DNA from: Musa acuminata AAA Group
Taxonomy: Eukaryota; Streptophyta; Magnoliopsida; Zingiberales; Musaceae
Reading direction: 5' to 3'
NCBI RefSeq assembly: GCF_036884655.1
Contig: NC_088348.1
Span: 26,258,501 to 26,322,500 of the forward strand
DNA: 64,000 nucleotides
Part shown: positions 22,617 to 32,713 of the stretch, one piece after another
Numbering within the stretch: position 1 is the stretch's first letter
Layout: each line of letters opens with the position of its first letter
The notes under the pieces: generated by a model
What the model saw: only the letters and a program-made list of their open reading frames with translations
Told to the model about the DNA's origin: nothing
The model's database searches: none
Translations under genes and position numbers: made by a program

Positions 22617-23099
22617 TGTCGACAAGGTAAAAGGCTGTCCGCCATTTGACGTGGGGCGGCAATTCTATGTTAGATCTGCGTTCCGACACATAACCATTTC
22701 TTTTCGCTACACAAAGCCCACACCGGTAGTATAAAGTGCCCACTTTGTCCAATATCAAAACAAAAGATAAAAAGTGCATGGTCGAGCATTCCAAGAAAAA
22801 TTACATAAAATTCAAATAATGTAAATTTGGTTGTTAATTTTCTCACATAATTCTAACCAAGAGATATTTCCAACTACATTTCATAAATTTGTTTAAGAGA
22901 CTGATTTCATATGTGAGTATTAATTAAGGTTTGCTTCATGGTCGAATATTTGGAAGGTATGTATCGATTGATGAGAGGATAGTGCGTGGTTGTGTCAGAT
23001 GTCGACACGTGGACACCTGCTTCACATCACCGTCGTGCCTAATAGGTCTCCACATGTTGAGGTTAGACGTGCCACGACCCTTCGATAAGCTTGATAGTA
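21386..23099 (-). repeat. Right arm of the 1.7-kb inverted duplication
   Basis: Reverse complement of 1-1716. It carries the palmitoyl-protein thioesterase exon A on the minus strand (21413-21505), the ubiquitin fragments (about 21707-21856) and the TA microsatellite (22585-22615). It lacks thioesterase exon B, so it is probably the derived copy. Its outer end may continue past 23099, because the matching left arm leaves the window there. Confidence 0.93.
21413..21505 (-). pseudogene. Orphan palmitoyl-protein thioesterase exon
   Basis: A minus-strand copy of the 31-codon exon at 1597-1689 with both splice sites kept, but with no neighbouring thioesterase exons on either side. Confidence 0.85.
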
Positions 23100-23790
23100 T
23101 AAATAGAGCTTCCTCACCGCCGTTGCAGGCAAGGCTACGAAAGGCCAACCGGTTGAAGCAATGCTCGCAGAAAAGAGACATCCACGTAGATGGATGATCA
23201 CATCCGATTCTCGTGATGATCGCCGCACACGTGGATGGACGACATTAAAGACTTCACGGTGCATCCCCCTGTGAGCCTCCGACAGATGCATGAATAATCT
23301 TTAATTATGATTCGGACGGTGACTCGTTCGATAATAGATTAGCAATTTTATATTAAATCTTAATCGTCACAAGTTTAGGATACCGATCGCGTTAGAAAAA
23401 TGTGATTGGTCGAGCATTCCATGGAATAGAAAAAAAGAATGTTTTATAGGGGGAGGAGGCACAGGATCGATTATTTCGAGAGAAATGATGGGAAAAAGAA
23501 TTAAGTCTCCAATTTCGAATCACCAACTCAAGCTTTTTTTTTTTTTTTTTTTTTTTGTTCTTTTGTGAAATAATCCATCATCGAGGAACAGAAGAAAATG
23601 ATGCATAAATTTAGAAAAAGCCATCACACTTGTTTTCTCCTTTTTATTTTTTAAAAATTTAAATAATAATTTATTCTGCATTCTGAATGTAAACGCCGGA
23701 TATGAAACCTTATTTCGAATTCATAACTATTAGGACTCTAGCTAGAAGAGTTTGAATCTGTTGGGACTCTAGCTAGAAGAGTCATAATAT
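23100..23790. other. Intergenic, no gene seen
   Basis: Contains a T22 run (23536-23557). The first part could be the outer continuation of the inverted arm, which cannot be tested here. Confidence 0.5.
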
Positions 23791-24712
23791 GTTGGGATTA
23801 TAGTTTATTGGGAAATCGTGAGGAGTCGACATCTCATGCGTAGCGAAAAACAAAACAAGACCAGATTAGCTAGAGTCATAATATGTTGGGATTATAGTTT
23901 GTTGGGAAATCGTGAGGAGTCGACATCTCATGCGTAGCGGAAAACAAAACAAGACCAGATTTCCCATAGTTACGTACTTGGCCGTTGTGCGACGATTGGT
24001 GCGCCCCGAATTTCCAGATCCAATGAAGAGGATGAAGGAGCACTAGCATACTCCTCTGTAGTGGTAATCCACGCAGCGGACGCGGCGACGATGCTCCTTA
24101 GATCACCGTGGGATCTTTCTCTCCCCATGCACCACGAGGCTGCCGGAGCCAAGGAGGAGGAGAGGAGACTGAGGAGAATAGGAGGGGTGTCCTCCTATCT
24201 ATATAGGTGCTAGAAGCATATCCTTAACGGATCCTGTTTACACTGAATTTTTATCTCGTTCACATTGAATCTTTATCCAATCTTCCAATCGGATGGCCAT
24301 GAGTCGTTTCCGTCAGAACTCCTTCTGATATAGTGAATTATTGCTAATAATTCACTCGACTCATCAACTATCGATGTACTAGGCCACTATGCCATAGTCC
24401 CTAGACGATACAAGAAGATCTAATCCTTCGAACATGTATATCCTTAGTTACCATGTATCTATAGTCTCTTATTCATCTAATCTTAGAGACCGGATATTGG
24501 GCATGGTAAAATCAGGCCCATACGAAATCCTGTCCGAGTCTCGCTCTAATCGGATTCTCCCGAAGAACTCCTCTCTCAATCCGAACGACCCTGGTCAGAA
24601 ATTTTACCTGAGCGAGCACACGCGAGATATTCCTCTCATGAACAGTGAGCGAAATGACGGGCAACACCTTTCCTGTTATCCGAAAGCCCCATCCAAGCTG
24701 AAAGCCTTTTAA
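23791..24712 (+). mobile_element. LTR fragment, relative of the LTR at 54842-56456
   Basis: It begins TGTTGGGATTATAG and has an internal tandem copy of about 100 bases (units near 23780 and 23874, both with TGAGGAGTCGACATCTCATG). Its second half (about 24340-24660) matches 55515-55835 at roughly 80 % by eye, including TTAGTTACCRTGTATCTATA and ATCAGGCCCATAC. No internal coding part remains beside it, so it is a solo or truncated LTR. Confidence 0.65.
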
Positions 24713-25060
24713 CTGCAAATGATTCCAAGAAACAAAACAGTGTCAAAAGAATGGAATAAACAGAGTTCTTGGAAAGATTACAGCTCAACTTCGTACTGCC
24801 AGTTTCTCCAGATGCATGTATGCCAACTGTAACTCTACCAAATCGAACCAGATTATGCACCACCGGAAAATATGAATTCCAAGTTGTCACGGATAAAGTT
24901 CTAAACAAGATGTTTGATATAATACTTATGTATGTCCGTGTCTTCCTGTTTGTTCATGCTTTCCACAGCATGTAGAGAGATGACCGAAAGCTTAATAGTT
25001 TCATTTTAGTTGGGTTTAGTGATCGTTTTAGGCTTGTAAATAAAGGATGTGTCATGTGAA
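24713..25060. other. Spacer between two LTR elements
   Basis: No gene seen. The last five bases (GTGAA) would be the left target-site copy for the copia element. Confidence 0.45.
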
Positions 25061-26102
25061 TGTTAAATCTCGTATTTTGATGATGAAACCACTTGATATG
25101 TGTTTATGATTTAATCTACGTTTTGAGTGACGCAGGATGCTTCGATCAGGATGAGACAATTAAAGCAGAAAAATCATGTTGTGCCGGAGGAACATGTCAA
25201 AAGATTGGACATCGGGCCGGTGGATCGGTCGATGTATCGACAGAAGACTTCGGGCCGTGGATTCGGGCATCGGGCCAAGAAGACCGGGTATTGCACCAAG
25301 GATATCGGAGTTGCGGAGTCAACTGGCCGATTGGGCAATAGGCCGCAAAAGAGGATGATGCGTCGAAGAATCGGACGAAGCATCGTAAGACCAATGACAT
25401 GTCGGACAACTTGATTATTGCTTTGTATTAATTGTCTCGATCGAAGTTTTATTAAGTGTGTAGGATTAACTACGATAGCTTGAAGACATAAAGCAAGTCT
25501 ACCAGAGTCAAGTTCGATGGGTGTTTGAGAGTCCGCAAGAAGTCCGAAGAATCGTCGGAAGTGCTGCCGGAACTAACCGAGAAGGAATCGGGGACTTGCC
25601 GAAGTTTTCGGAAGTCCGTCAGAAAGATCAACGGAGGTTCGTGGAGATCACCGAGAAGATTCGGATACTTGCCAAAGACTAGTTGAACTCGCCACAAGAC
25701 CGGGAGCTTGCTGGGAGTTCGACGGAAGAAATCCGAGGGTGAACCACTTGTAAAAGGTTGTAAGAGGGGTATTTGTCCTTCTCCTTCAAAGTGATTTGCT
25801 GGTGGAAGTTTGGAGCCTCATCGAAGAAGCTTCGCAAGTGGATGTAGGTCATTTGACCGAACAACTTTAAATTGGTGTGTTCCTTGAATGTGTGAGTACT
25901 TACCTTTCCGAAATCATTATTTACACAACAGCAAGCTTTCGGTTTTCATCTTCTCATGTTACTCGAGCTACTTTTATCTAGTCATTCATTGTCAAATCGA
26001 AATCTCTACGCGTTTTCGAAATCGTCTTTCAAACTTACAAGTTTTAATCCGCTGCACTAATTCACTCCCCCCCCCCCTCTTAGTGCCGCTCCGATCCTAA
26101 CA
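25061..26102 (+). repeat. 5' LTR of the copia element
   Basis: Starts TGTTAAATC and ends GATCCTAACA, followed by the primer site. It is shorter inside than the 3' LTR. Confidence 0.88.
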
Positions 26103-26103
26103 A

Positions 26104-26120
26104 TTGTTATCAGAGCCACG
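26104..26120 (+). other. Primer-binding site (initiator tRNA-Met type)
   Basis: TTGTTATCAGAGCCACG immediately after the 5' LTR differs in only two or three places from the usual TGGTATCAGAGCC. Confidence 0.8.
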
Positions 26121-26152
26121 ATTTTCTACTTTGGTTTAACACCCAAATAGAA

Positions 26153-27096
26153 ATGGCTCTTTTCGGCTTTCAAGAGGGTTACTCTCTCATTCGTCCTCTC
26201 TTTTTCAATGGGACGGACTACACTTATTGGAAAACTCGAATGAGAGTTTTCTTACTTTGTTTGGATTTGAATTTATGGCAAATTATCGAAAATGGATTTC
26301 AAAAATCTTCTCTTCCGATGACCTAATGAGATGAATCAGAGAAGAAGGTTTTTGCTTTAAACGCAAAGGCTATGAATGCCTTATATTGTGCACTTGACAA
26401 AAATGAATTTAATCGCGTTTCGATTTGTGATTCGGCTTTTGATATTTGGAGAACTCTTGAGGTCACTCATGAAGGTACTAGCCGAGTGAAAGAGTCCAAA
26501 ATCAACATTCTTGTGCATTCTTACGAACTTTTCCGAATGAAATCAAGTGAGTCCATCGGAGACATGTACACCCGTTTCACGGATGTCATCAATGGACTCA
26601 AAGCTCTTGGTAAAAGTTTTTCTAACTTTGAACTAGTCACTAAAATCTTAAGATCCCTTCCAAAAAGTTGGGATCCAAAAGTTACGGCCATTCAAGAGGC
26701 GCCAAGGACCTTAAAACATTCCCTCTTGAAGAACTTATTGGATCTCTAATGACCTACGAAATGAACAATGTGACAAAAAGGGAACTCGAGAACAACCTTC
26801 CAAAGGACAGGAAGGATTTGGGACATAGAACACATGAAGACCACTCGAGCATAAGCTCAAGTGATGGTGAACTCGAACTCACTAAGAAATTTAAAAAGTT
26901 AATGAAACAAAAATTTAAGAACGAAAAGAATAGAACTGCTTGCTTTGAACGCAAGAAAAAGAACAAGAATTGGGATGAATGGAGCTCCTCCGAAGACAAG
27001 GAAAAAATCAAGAAAGGCGAGGTGGCAAACTACGCCTTAACCACTTTCAACGATGAGGTAATCAAAATCCCCCCAATTTACTTTGAAATTACATGA
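26153..27096 (+). pseudogene. Degenerate copia gag (UBN2-type)
   Basis: The frame starts MALFGFQEGYSLIRPLFFNG and has the FNGTDYTYWKTRMRVFL signature of plant copia Gag. It is broken by adjacent in-frame stops near 26323, resumes (ALYCALDKNEFNRVSICDSA) to about 26700 with the UBN2 motif SESIGDMYTRFTDVINGLKA, then shifts frame by one base around 26700 and continues as KDLKTFPLEELIGSLMTYEM. The end keeps SSSEDKEKIKKGEVANYAL, typical of SIRE/Maximus Gag, but the CCHC zinc knuckle expected before it is missing. No Gag can be made. Confidence 0.82.
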
Positions 27097-28548
27097 TGCT
27101 TTTCATGATGTTTTTTAATTTTTTTATTTAAAAATAAAAATGTAAAAATATGATCATGCTCGAAATTTTGATAATTGTATGTTTTAGGAATAAAATGTTA
27201 GATATAAATCTAATGATTGTACACCTAGTAAGATTAATCTTATATGTGTGCTTGAAAAGTAAGAATGTGTATTTTGATGATTTTTGATTTTGATTGAAAC
27301 CATGCTTGATGAAAATATTGAGAAGTTTAATATCATGCTTAATGATGATGCATGACTTTTGAATGAAAGACTTAATGATTTTTTTATGAATCTTGTCTTT
27401 GGTTTTCAAACATAATGTATGGTTTTGACATAAGAACAAAATTTGAGCTAAGATAAAGTCAATCATATAAATTAAAACTAAAGAAGTTTTAGTTATCTAT
27501 AAGAATCATTCCAAATTATGTTCATAAAACCATTGCATAATGATGAAATTGTGTAATAAAAATATTAAACATTTTGAAACCATGTTTTTTTATGTCTTGC
27601 ATAATGATCATGCTTAACAAATTTCAAAATTATGCATGATGAATCTTGCGATTTACGGATTATTGATTTTTACCGTAATAAAAGTACCTTATTGATCTTT
27701 GTTGTAATAAATCTTACACTTTCGGTTTTAAACATGATACATGTTTTTATTTGACATAAATGAAATAAATCACATGAATTAAAACAACTAAAAAGTGGAA
27801 AGGTTTCTTCTTAAAAAATTTATTTTTTCGACTTTATCGATTTTTCAAAAAGGGAAACTAATGAATCTATATGTATCACTTTTGTGAATCTCTTGAAAAT
27901 AATCTTGATTTGATAACTTAAATGGGTTTTATCTTGATTTTTTAAAATTTATAAATTGAGATTTCTTATGCTTAAGTCAAGATTCTATATGCATGAATTA
28001 ATGTTTTGTTCTCTTATTAGATTGAATGAATTCTATCTTTTTCATGATTTCTCAAGAATTCTTTATATTATTTATTTAAGAGGAGATTTGTTAAAATGAA
28101 TCACGGTTTCTTTTGATTTTTCGGAATTATAACTTGAGTATTCATTTTGTAAATCAAGATTGTTAATAATGATTCTCTCGTTTTTATCAAAGAGAACATT
28201 TTTCAAAATGAATAATTAAGCTATTTTCTCTTGATTTTTTGATACCCACAATTTGAGGTAATGTACCTTGATGCTAGAAACATTTTATGCATAAATTGAT
28301 TTTCTTTATGATTCAATACTCTTTGTAATTATGATATGTTTATCGCATGATATGATTGAATCACTGTTATAAAAGAAAAATAAAATTGTTAGCTTGCTAA
28401 TTGCAAAAACATATGCTAACTTGAATGATAAAACATGAGATTGTCTATAATGCAAATTTATTGTTCTTATGATGTATAGATTGAGATAATGATTGGAGTC
28501 TTGATAGTTTTTATGACAAAATTTATTTTCGATCCTAAATGATTGATG

Positions 28549-28579
<31 letters not shown>

Positions 28580-30336
28580 TTGGCACAAAACGGACAAAGA
28601 CATGCTTGTATGAAACAACTAAATAGAGAAAAGTATTTTTCTTGAAAATTCTTTTTCTCTATCTTATTGACTTTGATGAATCCATTTGTATTATTTTTAT
28701 GAATCTCATGAATTATTAAAATGATTTGAATTTAATGGATTTTATTGAAATAATGATCTTGATTTCTCATAATTATAATTTAAATTTTCTATTGAATGAA
28801 TCAAGATTGTTTTCTATTTAAAAGCAGATTTGTCAAAATGTTTCATAGTCTTTTAGTATTCATGATCTTAATAATTATGTTTTGAAACTTTATGTAAATC
28901 AAGAATGTTCATCATGATTCTCTCTTCAAATATTTAAAGAGAAGAATTTTCTAGATAAATCATGATTTTGATGATTGAATATTTGATATGCATGAATTTA
29001 GATCTTGCTCTCCTACTATTCTTTTTGCTATTTACCAAAAAGAAGACTAATTCTAATAAACCATGATATGCTATATGAATTTTATTATATTCATGAAATA
29101 ATATCTCATCACCAAATTTTTTTTGATATTCCTAATGTGATGGAATGAAATTATGCATGAAATACAAATGAGGAGAAGTTGTGATCATGCATGGTAGGAG
29201 ATAATTTGATAAGTTGATACCATCATGATATGAAACATTTATGATTTGCAATGATGCATGCAATACTTGTGCTTTCTAATTATGATGTGATGTGTTGCAT
29301 ATGATATAAATTATGATTTAAAATACTATGAGTTGTTGCTAAAATGATGTATTATAAATGTTGATTTAATGTTTTGTATCATGAATGCTCTAAATGATGA
29401 ATGTTTAATATCATGATCAAAATGTTGATAAATAGTTAAAAATTTTAGTATCATGTATGATATCCTCATAATGTTGATCGATTTGTTCAATATCGTGCAT
29501 GAATGAAATATAAGGTTTTTGAAAATGTGCATATTTTAATTTAAAAATATAATAATGCATAAATAAGATTGATACTTACCTTTGTCATAAATGAGGGAAA
29601 GGGTCTTCCCTTCTTTTTGACAATGATAAAGGGGGAGATAGCAAGCTCCCACAAGTCAAGAAAATGCAAAAACTTGATTACCTTCTTGCATATCTAAAGA
29701 GAAGATGCAAATGTAACACTTGCCACTTGCCTAATGTAAAACATTATTTCTTGCTAGTTTGGCATTTTGCTAGCTTGCACTTTGCAAAAAAGTAAAAATG
29801 ACACTTCCCAAAAGAGAAGAAAGAGCTTGCTATCTTGAACATGATAAGCTTGCTTATCGTAAGAAACAAAAATTGCAAATAGTTGCTATCTCAAAATGCA
29901 AAATATGCTAACTTGCTACGGAAGCAAAATTGCTAGCTCAAACATTGCAAAGGAAGCAAAAATTTGCTAGCTTACAACTTGCATATCGTGAAAATTGCTA
30001 ACTAGTAGTCTAAAGAGAAGTAATCAGTTGCTATCGCAAGAAAAGCAAACATGCTAAACTTACACATCTTTAAATGCTAGATTGCATGATGATGAAATTT
30101 GATACTATGTTTCTGTATTGAACTTAGATATTTCAAAATACATCAGAGTTGGAACTTCTCCTTTTTGTTGATGACAAAGGGGGAGAAGTATGTTGAGGTC
30201 ATGTCATGATTTGATCATGATATGTTGCTTGGATTTTTTAATCCAAGAGTTTCTATCCATACGACATATTGATAGGGGGAGTTTGTTTAAACTCCGGGAG
30301 TTAAGGTTAACTCCGTCATCAAGTGGTTGTCATCAT
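27097..30336. other. AT-rich non-coding interior of the copia element
   Basis: About 3.2 kb with recurring words such as ATGATGCATGAA, AATCATGATT and TTGCTAGCTTGC but no open frame of note. It takes the place where pol should be. There is a TA microsatellite at 28549-28576. Two GAC AAA GGGGGAGA-like purine stretches (about 29620 and 30170) precede the final tract. Confidence 0.7.
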
Positions 30337-30351
30337 CAAAAAGGAGGAGAT
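30337..30351 (+). other. Polypurine tract
   Basis: AAAAAGGAGGAGAT directly precedes the TG of the 3' LTR, as needed for plus-strand priming. Confidence 0.75.
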
Positions 30352-31663
30352 TGTTAAATCTCGTATTTTGATGATGAAACCACTTGATATGTGTTTATGA
30401 TTTAATCTGCGTTTTGAGTGACGCAGGATGCTTCGATCAGGATGAGACAATTAAAGCAGAAAAATCATGTTGTGCCGGAGGAACATGTCAGAAGATTGGA
30501 CGTAGGGCCGGTGGATCGGTCGACGTATCGACAGAAGACTTCGGGCCGTGGATTCGGGCATCGGGCTAAGAAGAGCGGGTATTGCGCCAAGGATATCGGA
30601 GTTGCGGAGTCAACTGGCCGATTGGGCAATAGGCCGCAAGAGAGGACGATGCGCCGAAGAATCGGACGAAGCATCATAAGACCAATGACATGCCGGACAA
30701 CTTGATTATTGCTTTGTATTAATTGTCTCGATCGAAGTTTTGTTAAGTGTGCAGGATTAACTACGATAGCTTGAAGACATAAAGCAAGTCTACCAGAGTC
30801 AAGTTCGATGGGTGTTCGAGGGTCCACAAGAAGTCCAAAGAATCGTCGGAAGTGCTGCCGGAACCAACCGAGAAGGAATCGGGGACTTGTCGAAGTTTTC
30901 GGAAGTCCGTCGGAAAGATCGTCGGAGATTCGTGGAGATCACTAAGAAGATTCGGATACTTGCCAAAGACTAGTTGAACTCGCCACAAGACCAGGAGCCT
31001 GTTGGGAGTCCGTCGGAAGAAATCCGAGGGTGTATCGGAAGTTCGCCGAAAAGCTCGCCGGAAGGAAACTCGACGTTGCCGGTTAAAAACTTGCTTAGGA
31101 CTATGTCTTAAGCTCGTAGTTTGTATGTAATTAGGGTTAGGATTAAGGGTTAATCCTATAACCCGGTTAGGGGCCAATTGGGCCCGAGTTCGGACTGGTT
31201 TGGGCCAAGTTTAGAGCCCAACCAGTGAGCTGAAATAGTCTAGGCGGTGGCACTGCCCAGCACCCGAGAAGTCGGGCGGTGGCACCGCCAGCTTCGGGAA
31301 CCCAAGAGAATTCAAAATTTGGAGCTCAAATTTGAATCCTCTTGGGGTTTATAAATACCCCTCAATTCTCAACAGAGAAAAAAACCTTTAGAGAAGCAAT
31401 AGATTTAGATAAAAAGCCTTAGCAAGTCTTGTTTCAATTGCTTAAGTGTTCACCTCCTTCTTTCTCTTTGAAAATTTGTAAGAGTATGAACCACTTATAA
31501 AAGGTTGTAAGAGGGGTATTTTGTCCTTCCCCTTCAAAGTGATTTGCTAGTGGAAGTTGGGAGCCTCATCGAAGAAGGCTTCGCAAGTGGATGTAGGTCA
31601 TTTGACCGAACCACTTTAAATTGGTGTGTTCCTTGAATGTGTGAGTACTTACCTTTCCGAAAT
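30352..31663 (+). repeat. 3' LTR of the copia element, 3'-truncated
   Basis: It matches the 5' LTR from TGTTAAATC onward and stops at CTTTCCGAAAT. It contains an internal stretch (about 31031-31490) with two GGCGGTGGCAC words that the 5' LTR has lost. Confidence 0.88.
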
Positions 31664-32713
31664 GTCGACGTCAACGTAGATGGTAGTGGTCATCGCAGTG
31701 TCTACGGCGAAGATGGTGATCATCTCGTCGTTGACCAATTGAACAAATCCCAATCTTGACCCAAAGCTAGGGTCGCTAGAGCTCTTACTGCTTTCCTCAT
31801 TGTCGCGTTAGTTCTCGCACCACCTTTCGTTGAGTGGTCCTTTTATCGCTCTACATCTGTATCGACGTCGATGTAGTTATCAAGCGACAAAAGGACCACT
31901 CGGCATCTACATAAGCCTATAGATAGATGGAATTGATATGGCAGTGGGGGAGCAGTAGGAGCACTAGCGACCCGAGCTTCAGGTTAAGGTTAGGATCTGC
32001 TTAACGAGTCAATAGTGACGCGGCCACCGCTCGACAACTACGTCAACGTTTACGCAAATGCAAAACAACATAGGATGAGTAACAATGAGGTCAATGACAG
32101 ACTCCTCATGGAGGTGAGTGACATCACAATGAGAGCAAACCTTATCATAGGAAACCAAGCAACTACTTTAGTGTCAACACCAACGACCCCACCGTACACT
32201 ACCATCGACACCATCCACCAACTAATGTTAAAATTACTTTTTTACCCTTTATTTTCATGTTTCTATTGATACAACTAATGTTATTATAATAAATAAACCT
32301 GAATATTTTATTTTTATAATTATAAGGATGTCAATATAACTTTTTAAAATATAAAAATTAAAATACTAAAAATAGTTAACTACATAATATAATATATAAT
32401 TAGCCCTAGAATATCCCCCTCCCCCATCGAAAACAAAGAGTCAAAACTATTTTTCAACCTCACAGGAGACCTCATGGATAAGAAATTAATACGACGTACC
32501 AATTGGTACCGTTTCCTAGTTACCATTGCATAAATATACTTGAGAAACCATATCTTCCTAGATGTGGTCGGACCAGCAAAGATTTGTTGTGCAGTACAAG
32601 TTTCTCTGATGCAGAACCATCTTTAGAGATACGTGAGATTGCATTATGTATATTTTTCAGCAGGGCTAGAAGAAACTTATAATTATTATATAATACCTTC
32701 GAAGGTTACTCAC
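31664..32713. other. Intergenic with a strong hairpin
   Basis: The junction sequence to about 31990 is GC-richer and rich in GTCGACGTC words. A 70-base imperfect palindrome lies at 31832-31901, whose arms begin GAGTGGTCCTTTTATCGCT and end with the complement AGCGACAAAAGGACCACTC. The right part is the likely 3' flank of FKBP18. No gene is supported. Confidence 0.5.

Larger units (their letters stand above)
25061..31663 (+). mobile_element. Internally deleted Ty1/copia retrotransposon, SIRE/Maximus-like
   Basis: The order is 5' LTR (25061-26102), tRNA-Met-type primer site (26104-26120), a broken gag (26153-27096), about 3.2 kb of non-coding AT-rich DNA, a polypurine tract (30337-30351) and a 3' LTR (30352-31663). 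The LTRs start with the same TGTTAAATCTCGTATTTTGA and are highly similar. The 5' LTR lacks roughly 450 bases that the 3' LTR has (after 25739). The 3' LTR lacks the last 187 bases of the 5' one and stops abruptly at 31663. No protease, integrase, reverse transcriptase or RNase H can be seen, so it is non-autonomous. Confidence 0.88.

Noticed and set aside
23740..23970. Tandem repeats considered as a CRISPR-like array
   Set aside because: Only two long units with no short regular spacers, within a plant LTR.
25093..25414. Frames in the copia LTRs, repeated near 30384-30705
   Set aside because: They lie inside LTRs and exist twice because the LTRs do. Copia LTRs are not expected to code for protein.
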